Positions 23,572-34,531 of a stretch of 64,000 nucleotides of DNA are shown piece after piece. The DNA comes from Ophiosphaerella korrae. Its lineage: Eukaryota > Ascomycota > Dothideomycetes > Pleosporales > Phaeosphaeriaceae. The notes under the pieces are model-generated. The model was given only the letters and a program-made list of their open reading frames with translations, made no database searches and was not told where the DNA came from. Position 1 is the first letter of the stretch. Each line of letters opens with the position of its first letter. The position numbers and the translations under genes were made by a program. The stretch spans positions 171,522 through 235,521 of the forward strand of contig JALNQF010000055.1 of assembly GCA_028456385.1 (NCBI GenBank), read 5' to 3'.

Positions 23572-26500
23572 GTTATAAGCCTAGCGCTAAAAATTACTTA
23601 ATAGTTCTATCCTGTACACTATAGTAAGAGATCGCGAGCTTAGTATACTCTTATCTTATCCTATCTTATCTTATCTATTACTTAAACGCTTACAATATCT
23701 TACAGCAAGATTACTCTACTTAATAAAGGTACTGCCCTACTTAACGAGCGCTTACAATAGCTAGTATAGTTTATACAACTCTATTATAACGCTCTTAAGC
23801 TAGGTATCTAGTAGCTAGTTAATCTAGAAGCTAATAACGTCTCTAATATCTACGCTAACGAACTAGTTCGACCTAAACTAAAGAGCCTAGTAATAGTAGA
23901 AGAGGTAGCTGCCTATAAGCTCGCGATAGAGAAATACTAGGCTATAAAAGATACCTAGGTATCGCAAACAGTACGCCTTAGAGCTCTAAGTGCCTAGGTA
24001 AACGCTATAGTTAATCTAAGTTATCTAGTAATAGCTAAGATAACTCTACTCGCAAATAATAAAGCTATATTACAAGAGCTCGTCTAAACGCTAAAGAGCC
24101 TACTAGCCCTATCTAATACTAGCGCTAGTAATCTTATCTAAGCTTAATACTAAGCCTATCTACAAAAGGCTTGCTAAGGACGATAATTGCTAGAGCTCTA
24201 GTACGATAAGTAGCTACGCCTGTATTAGCGTATAATCGCGTACAATATTATAGAGGTAATAGGCAAGCTTGTAGTGTAAGATTTCCTAGAGGCGTTAACG
24301 CTAAAGCTAGCTCTAGACTAGGCTTAGATAATAAGCTAATTAGTAATCTAGAGCTTAGTCCTCGGCTTAAAGGCACTTACGCTAGGGCAAATTAGTAGTA
24401 TCTACTTAGCTCTATTATAAGAGTATAAACTCTAAACTACTAATTAAGGAGCTAGCGTATTTGTAACGTTTAGAAGATCTAAGCTAAGCTCGAGCTTAAG
24501 TACTAACTTAAAATACAACTACCTATATAGCTAAGCTTACTACTAGAAGCTACAAGATTGTAGATAGGTATAAGTAGCGCTTACTAGTAATCTATTTAAA
24601 ATAGACGATAATAGAAAGGTAAAAATACAGGCTTGTTTAGATAAGCCGCGCTTTATAGTAGTTAAAACCTTAGTAACTTAAAAGTAGGCTAGTCCCTTGT
24701 AGGAACTAGTTAAAGCTAGCTTAGAGTTAGTTAAATTAAAGGCTCTAGTCTACCTAGGCTAGCTAAACGTAGTACTTATCGACCTAGGCATACTTATTAA
24801 CTTAGGTAAACTTATTAAGCTAGCACCTAGAGCCTACTTAACGCTAGATTTCGACGCTTACCTACTCTCTAAGAGTACTATACTTAATAATAGAGCTACT
24901 CTCTACCTAGTTAACTTAATAAGTTTTATAGAACTAGGCTCCTTTATAAGAGTAAAAGGCGTAAGCTATGTAAAAGTAGGTATATAAGCGTTTCTAATAC
25001 TTAGTAAAGGTACTTAAGTCCTTAAGAACGCTCTAAATAGAGCTTATAGTAAGCGTATAGAGAATCTTGTGCTTTATAAAGTAGTAGTAGTTAAAGGATT
25101 TTATATTAATATAGTATCTAAAGCTTGATTATAGTAAGCTAGAGCCTAGTATTAAGGTTTTAACGCAACTCTAAGAGTAGGAACGCTAGTAGAGAGTATT
25201 ATACTAGCGACGCTAATACGTAAATATAATCTTACTTTTATTAAATACAAGCCTATTACGTTTTATCTAACTATTATAAGCGTAACTTAAGGTAATCGAG
25301 TTAATTAATAGCTTAACTTATAGCGCATAACGCCTAGAAGTAACTTAGAAAAGCTCTAGCACGCTAGAGCTAGTTATCTTAGACTAGAAGTACTGCGAGC
25401 GCTAGTAACAAGCGTAAGAAACGTGCGTATTAATAGGATAGTGCGCATTAAGTATAAGTATTACTTAATAGCCTACGCTAAGTAAGTTATCTTAAGGTAG
25501 CCTAGAGAGAGAGCCCTACGCCTATACTAGCGAGTAGCGTAAGACCTATTTAATATACCTACTAGCTACTTTAGAGAAGTTTAGACTATACTACTTAAGT
25601 GCGAGTATAGTAGTAAGCTCTATACCTACTTATTATAAGGTAAAACGCTCTAAAAGATAATAAAAGTATTTAAAAGCTTTACAAAGCTACTACTAACGCG
25701 CTATAAGCTCTATACGTGCGTACTCTAGTAAGATAATAAAGTAGTAACGCTCTTATAGAGAGGTAAGACGCGCTTTTAGATTTAGGCTAAATAAGAAGAG
25801 ATTATAGTTAAGAGCACTCTAGTATATATACACGAGCTAAATAGAGGAGCTAAGAGAGCTAGTTAAGAAATAATAACAAAAGTAATTAAGATAAGGATAA
25901 GCGCTAACCTACTAGAAAGGCTCTAGCTAGAGATAGTAGAGGTAGCTACGTAGCTATATAATATAAGCCTAAGCTACGCTTATAATATACAAGCTCCTAA
26001 TATAGTACTTAATAGCTAGTTTAGATAGTACTTTAGATACTATTAGCTTAAGTAAGTAAGAGCTACTATAGTAGACCTTTAGCTAGATTAGAGTAGAGTA
26101 TACGCCTATAGCTGCTAAGTATATCTACTTAACAAGGAGTAAGTAGCTAGGCGCAATAAGAGAGGCTTTAAAATAAGCCCTTAGGGCTATATTAGATATC
26201 TAGTAGGATATAGAGCATCTAATATATATAGGATATAGGTCCTAGAATTAGATTAGGTAATTATAACGCGTAACGTAACGTTTAATAAGTAGCTCTTCTA
26301 TAACAAGAGGAGTAAAGCTTATTAAGAGCTCCTAAAGCTAGAAATTTAAAAACTTGTTAACGTGTTATATAAAGACGTAGCGCGCGACGTAAGAGAGACC
26401 TAGGATAATATATATAACTAGCTCTGTAAAGTAGCTTAAATCCTAGAAGGTAACTAGTAAGGCGAGCACCTAGAGTAAAATCTAGGGGGTAGAGCTCTAT

Positions 26501-29500
26501 GTAATACTAAAAGCTAGGCTAGCTAGCTAGCTATCTTAGTAGAACAAGGGGTAGATCTTATATAGGTAGTAAGCTTAGCTAGTAAACTATATAGAATCTA
26601 TATAGAGTAACCTAAGCTTAGTAGCCTTTAAACTCTAGAGTAAACACCTAAACCTAAAGGAGTTTAGTACATAGGTACTAATATTAATTATAGAAATTAA
26701 TACAGCGAAGTATCTAAAAGCTCCTAGGAATTACAATTAACTAGAGAAGCGAGCGCCTTAGAGTAGCTAATAGATAAGAGTTCGACTTATTAAATAGCTA
26801 CTTATTAAACTACCTCTCTTTAAGTAGCTATAGCTTCTATAGCTCTAAATAAAGTAGATACTATCTCTTATTAAGTAGCCGCATCTTATATAGCTCTAAA
26901 TAATATAGTTAGAGCTTATTAGTAGCGCACACGCTAGTAATAGCTAGCGCTAACGTAATTAAGCTAAAGACTCTAAAACAACAAGCTAGACAATAGCGCT
27001 AGAAGCTTAAGCACTTACTTATTATTATATAAACTAGAGTAGAGTAAATAGAGTAGTATACTAGACGAGCTACTCCTACGAGTACTAATAGACTATAACT
27101 TAAATACAGAGCTTGCTATAGTAAACGCTATAATTATAGTAGCTACTTAGCTTAAGCTATAGCCTTAGCTATAGCTATAAGCTTATCTATATTAAGATAA
27201 GCTACTACTACTACTACAGAATTAGAAGTACTTGTATACGTACCTGCACGGGTAGCTCTTTAAATAAGTAGCTTAGAAAGAGATTAATACGCTGCTAGTA
27301 GCTAGCACCTAGGAGGAGATAGAGCGCTCGTAATCGAGCGATTAGCTACTACCTCTAAAGTAGGTTTTTATATATAAACTCGACTAAGATAGCTACTTTC
27401 TTAAGTGTAAAGCTTAGATTATAGTGCGCGGAGACCTCTAAATAATTAATTTAATACAATTAACTTACGCTGCTACGTTAGTAGCGCGCTCGTTTTAAAC
27501 CGCAATAGCGATTGTAGCTAAGTTCGACCTAGAAGTAGCTTAGTATAACGTTATTAGAGCTTTCCTCTACGTATATAGAGATTATTAACTAGTAGTTATC
27601 TACGAGCTCCTAGATAGGTTTAAAGTAGCTAGTAAGTGCGTTAAGCTTAATTAAGCGCTGTATAGCCTTAAAGACTTGCTACTTCTCTAGTATAAGGAGC
27701 TCTTAAGAACGCTTAAACAAGCTAGTCTTATAGTCTTAAAAGAAGAGCTGTGCTTATTCTATAATAAGGAGCGTAAAATACTCTTTCTCTTCTACGTTAA
27801 CAATATATTAGTAATATATTATATAATCTACTAATTAGAAGCTTGCTAAATTGTTAAGAGAATTAAACAAGTATACAATATAGAAGATAAAGGCTTAGTA
27901 AACTAGTTCCTAGGCGTACGAGTAATATAGAGTTAGCTAGATAGGACTATTACGCTTGTCTACAATAAGTATATTAATAAGATAGTAAAAAAGTTTAATC
28001 TTGTAAGCTCTATAAGCTTTCTAGCAACTCTATTACTAGTAGAGGAGCTGTAGCTAAGTAAAGGAGAGGCCTTAAAGCGTAAAATCAAGGACTACTAGGA
28101 GCGAGTAAGATCTATCTTGTACACAGCAATAATAGTGCGACTAGACGTCGTATTTACAGCTACTAAGCTTTCTTAATATCTTATAAATCTAAGCTAAAAG
28201 TATCTTAAAGCAGTAAACTAAGTTATTATTTACCTATATAGAACTTAGCACCTATTAGTCTAGTATAGCAAGTAGCAAGATAGCTAGTAGTAAGATAGCA
28301 AGTAGCGAGACAGTAAGTAGCGAGGTACTAAGCTACTTATATGCGGAGACGCGTCGTTTACTAACAATCTAGTAACGCGCTACTTATCTTATAGCTATAT
28401 TATAATACTCTTTAGTAGAGTAGTAATATAGAAGGTAGTATAACAAGCTATAGTAACTACCTCTACTACTAAAGCTAAGCTACTTGCGCTTAAGTACGTA
28501 AGTAAAGAGGTAATAGTACTAAAAAGGCTCTTTTAAGAGCTTATATTAGACCTAGGAGCTACTTAGACAATCTTCTATAATAATTAGTAAATAATTAGAC
28601 TTGTTGTAGGTAAAAATAAGAGAGTAACAACGCGCTTACGTTACGTAGATATATAGAATATATAGCTAAGACAAGAGTACACTAGAGGCTTATTTTAAGT
28701 CTCTTATATACTAACGAGCGAGATACTAGTAGATAGCCTAACTAAGCACCTCCTAGAGTAGTAGTTTAAGAGATTTAAAGCTTACTTTAACCTTAAAGAT
28801 ATATAAGCTAAGCTTAAGTTACAAGAATTATAAAAGTAGAGTATAGAGCTATAAAGAAGTCTTTAAATTAAAGCGCTAAAGTGTAGAGCTAAAGCTTAGA
28901 GCTAAGCTTAAAATAGGGTATCTATTTAAAATATAAGATTAATAAACTTATTAAGAAGTGCCTTTACGCGTAGACGACGCGTAAAAGCCTCTTTAGCTTA
29001 AGCGTCCCTAGCTAGTAGAGTAGTAATAGCTCTTATTATAAAGGTAGCGTTAGCGAGCGTAGTAGTAGCGAGATTGTAGGTAGAGGTAGGAGTAGTAGTA
29101 GTAGTAGGCGTAGGTATAGGCGTAAGCTAAAGTAGAGGCGGAGGCAGGAGTAGTAAAGAAGTCTAAAGACCTAGAGTCTCTTCTATAACTTTGCTAAGTA
29201 GCATATAGAAAGTCTTTTAGAGAGCCTTAAGCTCCCTCTCTAGAGCTTTATAGGCCTAGGTAGTAACAAGAGTAATAGTAGCGCGGTAAGCGATCTTAGG
29301 GCTATAATACGAGTTAGTTAACTAATATTAGATAAAGAGCTAGAGTAGCTCTTAAAGTAGTAAATTAAAGAGCTAGAGTAAAATTTTTAAATTAACTTAT
29401 ATAGGAACGTAGCTGTAGCTACTAGTAGTACAGCGTATATAACGCTGAACCCCCTTCTTAAGGGAGTTATAGTAGCTCCTATTAGAGTAGCCTACTAACG

Positions 29501-30002
29501 CGCTGCGAGCGTAGTAGAGGCAGGGCTCCTTATAGAGAGCACCTACAACCCCCTTAGGAGAGGAGGCATAAAAAGGTAGGGGCGAGGGCGTTTGCGGTAC
29601 TAGAGTCTTTTTAGTACGCTTCTTCTTTTTCTTAGTAGTAGTAGTAGTAGTAGTAGTAGCAGTAGTAGTAGCTTTAGAGGTAGTATAGGAGCAAGATGTA
29701 TAAGCGCGAGTAGCTTTCTTAGCTTTGCTCTACAAGAACGAGTTAGTGTAACAATTGCTAATATAAAAAGTAAGCTTTAAAAGCTTTAAAAACAGCAACT
29801 TACAATAGCTATAATAATAGTTACTAAAGAGTTTACGAGGCTAAGAAAACTCTGAATATACTGCGCGCAGCGCATAAGCGCTTGGCACCCGCGCACGAGC
29901 CCAAAACAAACAGAATCGCAGGTAAAGGTGTTTTCAACCAAGTTCAGATGACTACTACGAAACTCATTGAACAGCTCTACTGCGCAGCTCACCTGGGGGG
30001 TG

Positions 30003-30167
30003 TGTCGCAAGTTAGAGCTTCGCTCCATACGATTCAGGTAAGCCCGCAGCAGTAAGCGAGCCGCACGAGCCGTTCGAGCTGCTCCACTGTATATAAGTAG
30101 CCCAGCTCAGATAGCTCTTCAATCAATGATCATCTCCCACTCATTCCTGAGCTCGCATCTCGCAACA
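30003..30167 (+). repeat. 3' LTR of copia element (nearly unmutated)
   Basis: It has normal base composition and a clear CTGTATATAAGTAGCCC TATA-like promoter segment. It represents the ancestral state against which RIP of the 5' LTR can be counted. Confidence 0.8.
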
Positions 30168-30522
30168 CTTTATATTTACTAAGATCGTAAATTTACAAAT
30201 TTGTTACATAATAGCTTTGCGACTTTGTTTTTACCAAGATCGCGAATTTACGAATTCGTCACGTGTCCCTGTTGTAGTTAGTCTCCTAATCAAGCTCATT
30301 GTCCCATAGGTCGTTACCCCGCTCATCCCATGCCTCATTAGGAACGGAGTGTGGGCTGATTGGCTCCATCTCGTTTTCTCTTGTTACTGCCGTAACAATA
30401 AATAAGCTATTAAGTTAATCTATTGTTAGAGAAAAGTTTATCTAACTATGAACTTTCGTTTAGTTAAGATGAGAATTTTATTTTTCAGCTGAAAGCGGTT
30501 AATATGCCTGTTGTGGTTTGGC

Positions 30523-30568
30523 GCCATCTCAACCGAGGCAAATCCATAGTCAGTTGACCTGCTGCCTC
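30523..30568 (-). repeat. Right terminal inverted repeat of the MULE-like element
   Basis: Reverse complement of the left terminus, with 36 bp identical. The second target duplication GTATTTGAC follows directly at 30569-30577. Confidence 0.8.
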
Positions 30569-30577
30569 GTATTTGAC
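30569..30577. repeat. 9-bp target-site duplication, right copy (GTATTTGAC)
   Basis: Identical to 11779-11787. It is followed by the remaining 40 nt of the original intron, with a gctaac branch-like motif and a gggcag acceptor ending at 30617. Confidence 0.75.
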
Positions 30578-32582
30578 CCTCCACACGCTAGCGAAGGCGA
30601 GCTAACCCCAAGGGCAGACGCGCTACCACCGCAGCTGCACATCAAACTACGAGCGAATCGAGAAGACACTATTTTGCCAGACAACCATGGCCAGATATGG
30701 GCGGAGCTCGCGACATTATCATCCAACCATGACAAGCTATTCCAAGATTCTAACAGAGTAGTGGAGCAAATGAAAGAGCACCTTGGGCTCAGCGGTCGAG
30801 CAAAGTTTCCAGTCCGACGGTTGGCTACGTTGTGGAAAAATGATCGCTGGAACCCAATGATTACAAGATGGCGCCAGTTTTCCATTGGGCAATCTACCTT
30901 CACGATCTCTACATTTGAATGGATGGCAAGCTGCAGAATTGACGACGTAAGTGCAAAGCGGAGTAAAGCCCGTCTACAAAGCTCTACTAAGTGACGCTAT
31001 AGTATTGGTTCGCCGCATTCGACCAAGTGACTCAGGTTGTCTCCAAAATTCATAGCCAGTTCGGCTTTGATGTCCAATTACTGGGTTGGAACAGGCTAGC
31101 AAGTTTACCGGCGACGTACAGTCGAGAAGATGTGCAAGGCCTATTCTACCCTAGCCTTAAATCCGACGCAGTGCCCCAGCCTTCGAGTGTTCGTCAACTA
31201 GACTTTCTGCCGGCTATCGGCGATGATGTATACCACAATTTGTACCAGTATCTTGTCTTGGATCCAGTCTACTGCTTCTTCGACATCCAGGCACTTCTCA
31301 AGACTACAAAACAGGAAGGAAAACTTATGAGCACCACAATATCACGTGTTAGTCAGTGGATAAACCGAGAGCCTACGAAAGTCGCCGATCGTGACAATAA
31401 CAAGACTCTTCTACGAAGAGATCCTATCCCCGGCTTGCAGGAGAAGTATGGCGAGGCAGCAGAGGAACAGTCCATCATCTTACAACAACAGATCCTAGAC
31501 TACGTACGACGCCATACTAAAGAGTTTAACAGCACGACAATGGACCACTATCTTCACGAATATCCAGACACGCACAAGGATAACTACGCTGCACGCTCCG
31601 AGCATGCTGGATGGTAAGCCTTACTTTCACTTGTCTCGGACTTCGCCGGACCAAATCTGCAGCACCCATGCATAGCACGATTTAATTTCGAAGATTTGTG
31701 CAGGATTAATCCCAAGCCCGTGTCTACAGTAGCCCAGATCACACGAGATCTCATCTGCCAGGTTCCAGAACTCGCGCAAAACCCAGCACTGCAGTCGGTG
31801 AGCGCAGCAGATAGACTATGCCTGAAAATGCAGTTAGGAATCGCTCAGTGGGCCGTAGAAGAATGCGCAGAGGCGTTGGAGCACTACGACGAGGAATGGC
31901 AAGCCTCGATGGTCGAGCTAGTGGAGGCAGAGCGCGCGAAATTCGAGCTTTTGCCAAAAGAGCTGGGCCTATCGCTGTCCCCGCCTCCTAGCCAGCAGAT
32001 TGGGCAGCTCAGTGAATCTCATGAAAGCGATGATGCAGATGAATGCCCTCAGGTATCACAAACGCACGGAGCTGCTGAAAAGCATAGCCCTGTCAAAACA
32101 AAACAAACTAGGGTGCCACCCTCCACCACAACGGTACCACTCTCTATGACGCAGTTGACAGCTGACACGTTGCACGGCCTTGGATCAGTACATCGCGCTC
32201 AACGTGCCACTCGTCAGCAAGAGGGACATGTTACTTCTACTACGAGGCCAATCGTCGCTCAATCAAAAGACGACGGACAACCGCGTGTGCGTACTATCAG
32301 AGGTTCGAAACATTGGAGGCAAAAGGTAAAAGTGACTCGAGGCAGTATGTAGCATGAACAGTACAAAGCTCAGAGATTGTCACAAGGCAGGGAAGCAGGT
32401 ACGCTATATCGTTTAGGCTTAGGCCTTAATAAATGTTTGCATCGTGTAACCTGGTGCTACAAAGATTAGTCTTGTGGTGGCCTGCCCCAGAGGGCAACGA
32501 GACGTTCTTGTCCTTAATGTCTTCTCGCATACAGTTAATGCGCTTTTTTTTTTGCTTTTAGGCGGTTTTGTATCTTCTAAAC

Positions 32583-33014
32583 ATGGATTTTGGAGGCTTT
32601 AACGATGATTTCCTTAATTTCAGTCCGATCGACGACAACAACCTGTTTTTAAGCCCGTTGCCCGCTTCCCCAGTAAGCCATCTAATACCTGAACCAGATG
32701 GCGATGGTAGTTCACATGGTACTTCAGACGATGAAGATGGGCTTCATGATAATGTCGCGTTTCAGCATCTGGAAGACGACTGTAACAAAGGTAGTTTTGG
32801 TGACGGCGAGCAAGTGGTTGTAGCATCTGATCAATACTCGTGGAAGATTGACCATGCGAGAGGAGACCACAAGTTCAAAGGTGCGTTTGATGAATTTACA
32901 GGCTCGACTAAAGGAACTGACAGACCCTAAGCATAGGATTTTATTGCAGTAACAAAGAATGCGTCTTTCGATAGTAGCCAGGCCATCGACATGCTGCAAA
33001 GACGGTACACTTGA
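32583..33014 (+). CDS. Small acidic hypothetical protein
   Basis: Two exons, 32583-32880 and 32950-33014. The intron is GT-AG (gtgcgtttg...ttattgcag) with a cctaag branch-like motif. The product is about 120 residues, rich in Asp, Glu, Ser and Gly: it begins MDFGGFNDDFLNFSPIDDNN, with DGDGSSHGTSDDEDG in the middle and SSQAIDMLQRRYT at the end. No signal peptide, membrane segment or known domain is visible. The composition resembles an acidic activation domain or an intrinsically disordered protein; that is inference. It lies 230 bp downstream of the ParB-like gene in the same orientation. The exon pairing is my own model: an unspliced alternative would end at 32930. Confidence 0.45.
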
Positions 33015-34531
33015 CTTTGGAAGCAGGAAAGCCGGATCGAGAGCTGCCGCACCAGATGACGAATACATCTGCTCCTTCTTCCTCGACCTCCTCATCATCA
33101 TCGGACGCCCGCTTCAACCTATCACACAACCATCGAGTCGGTTCTTTGACAATATCACCATCAGTTTAAAGAACTGGTGTGCAAGAAAATATTAAACTTG
33201 AGGCTACAAACAATCGCCAGAGATAGAAAAAAGACAAGCTAAGACAGTACATAGCTATAGGAAGCGTATTATAGGCTTAGGATAGATAGAGATTAGCTAA
33301 GGAGGCTAAGAGAAGGACTTAGACACAACGACCGTGCGCTAACGTGCACCACTAACGTGCAGCAAGTACCATATACAAGGACATAGAAGGAATTAGTATA
33401 AATCTACATAATCTATCTCTCTATAAAGATTCAGCCAATTTGAGTGTACTGTTGTGGCGCAATTGATCTTGGAGCTCCGCCAGTTTTGGTGGGGTGGGCC
33501 GAGGAGTGATAAAACACGTTAGTTACTTAATTAAAGACTACTATTCAATTCTAACTCACTCAATCTACGAAGCTTGACTAAGTCCCCCTAAGGTTGAGAA
33601 TTATATTTATTGTATTATATTATGCTACGTATACCCTTAACCTTATGTCTTTAACATCAAGGTCGACACTAACACCTCTTGAATAGTTATAGTCTTTGCT
33701 AGCATGATTCAGTAACCGCAACCCTACGTCTTTTCAGTTGTTTTCTCCTTACGTTTAACGAATAGCACATTTAGTCTTAGTGGCATTCAACATTGATCTC
33801 GTGCGATTAGAATCTGGTCAGTCGTTCCGAAAAAACAATGCGGAGAAGTTGACCATGTGAAATCTTCCGGAAGATATTCTTGCGCGACCAGCTTTCTGAT
33901 ACGAACTCCAAAAAATGGAAATGAGTAGAATCGCTTCACTTTTGCGATTTGCCATGCTGTTACACTCAAGGCAACGGAACACTAGTGTGCCGTCGAATGC
34001 GTTAACGTTTCTACTCCAGATCAAGTTCCAAAGGCGCCGCGTGTGGGCGATGTATCATGCCAGCAAAGGACTAATGTTGTAACTCGCATGGTAGCAGGTC
34101 AGCAACGGCATCAGTAAAATCCGCATCGCCGTGGACTCCGGCGTAGGTGTTCCGCGGGTCCGGCGGGTCCGGCAAGCCCAATGGCGGGACCAATCACAAT
34201 GCTGCGAAAGCACTTCACATTTGCATCGGCATAGGCCAATTCGACGAGCGACGAGCTACGTCTATTTCTTAGCATTGAGATACCATATCATCACAAACTC
34301 CATCATTGGAAGCGTCCAGCGTCTCCGGATGTCAAATGCGGTACTTAGCCGACGAGCCATCCCCGCAATTGCGTCTGCACTCCAATATACCCAGACATTG
34401 CACCGAAAGTGCTGACTACCCCATCGCCCGCGTCCTTTGTACCAAGTATTCCGACCTGTTTACTTGATTGCAAAATTTGAGATCAACCAAAATCCCTCAT
34501 TCTGAGCACGCCCGACAACGCAAACTTCGAA
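33015..34531. other. Mixed intergenic DNA, no supported gene
   Basis: 33200-33700 is AT-rich and repeat-like, with an acgtgca(c/g)ca direct repeat near 33345-33365 and the cttggagctccg motif shared with 508-530. A short minus-strand frame at 33787-34024 has no recognisable domain. 34080-34520 has CCAAT-type motifs (34179-34215) and is probably the promoter of the following decayed gene. Confidence 0.4.

Larger units (their letters stand above)
23407..30167 (+). mobile_element. Ty1/copia LTR retrotransposon, RIP-inactivated
   Basis: The element is 6.76 kb with 165-bp LTRs at 23407-23571 and 30003-30167 (TGTCGC...ACA). It is flanked by a 5-bp target duplication CTTTA (23402-23406 and 30168-30172) and preceded at the 3' LTR by a purine tract (ctgggggg). 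Around 27360-27960 the frame still spells copia reverse transcriptase: IIVRGDL, YAATLVARSF, AIAIVAKFDLE, VKLN-ALYSLKD, FYVNNILVIY (mutated YVDD box), and FLGVRVI. RNase H-like residues follow at about 28350-28560. Stops fit Gln/Trp codons changed by C-to-T. The order LTR-gag-IN-RT-RH-LTR on the plus strand is typical of copia. Confidence 0.8.
22661..30397 (-). mobile_element. Second gypsy remnant (gag end + LTR), itself split by the copia element
   Basis: 22661-23170 matches the gag/LTR-proximal part of copy 1 (about 19910-20417). The LTR begins at 23171, is interrupted at 23406 by the copia insertion, and resumes at 30168, ending at 30397 with cttgttactgccgtaaca. The rest of the element is missing on its left side. 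The LTR piece right of the copia element is almost free of RIP, while the left piece is saturated. Confidence 0.65.
11788..30568. mobile_element. Mutator-like (MULE) element carrying nested LTR retrotransposons
   Basis: It is bounded by terminal inverted repeats of about 46 bp (11788-11833 and 30523-30568) and by a perfect 9-bp target duplication. Nine-base duplications are characteristic of Mutator-like elements. The inner 36 bp of the repeats, starting GTCAACTGACTATGG, are identical; the outer ten differ at a few positions. Removing the nested retroelements (13642-20858 and 22661-30397) leaves about 3.8 kb of host element, the usual size of an autonomous fungal MULE. No transposase frame can be read because the body is RIP-saturated. 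Both ends (11788-11870 and 30398-30568) have normal composition. Confidence 0.65.
11243..32352 (+). pseudogene. ParB-like / possible DUF3723-type gene split by an 18.8-kb transposon in intron 1
   Basis: Exons: 11243-11778, 30618-30946, 31003-31613 and 31704-32352, in total about 708 residues. Exon 1 has IDALTPEWRIGTNRPINEAH and ELMAGNHRVEALKEHL, a ParB/sulfiredoxin-like pattern. Exon 2 has LPPQLHIKLRANRED, LPDNHGQIWAEL, RRLATLWKNDRW and FEWMASCRIDD. Exon 3 starts YWFAAFDQV and has TTKQEGKLMS and KVADRDNN. Exon 4 has IAQWAVEECAEALE and a basic, low-complexity tail. From memory this matches fungal proteins called DUF3723, an accessory family of Starship elements; that label is inference. Two lesions: one extra base near 11750-11757 shifts the frame just before WVCNIYDR, and the Mutator-like insertion sits at the first base of intron 1. 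Without it that intron would be 49 nt (GTATTT...GGGCAG). Exons 2-4 are otherwise open. Confidence 0.7.

Noticed and set aside
12001..29700. Very AT-rich block considered as centromere or mitochondrial DNA
   Set aside because: Transition-only LTR differences, residual reverse transcriptase reading and target duplications show RIP-mutated retrotransposons.
29786..30028. 80-codon minus-strand frame with a hydrophobic tail
   Set aside because: It lies across the 3' end of the copia element and its LTR, with no family similarity.
33787..34024. Overlapping minus-strand frames of 60-68 codons
   Set aside because: No domain, no splice context and no upstream promoter signals that could be distinguished.
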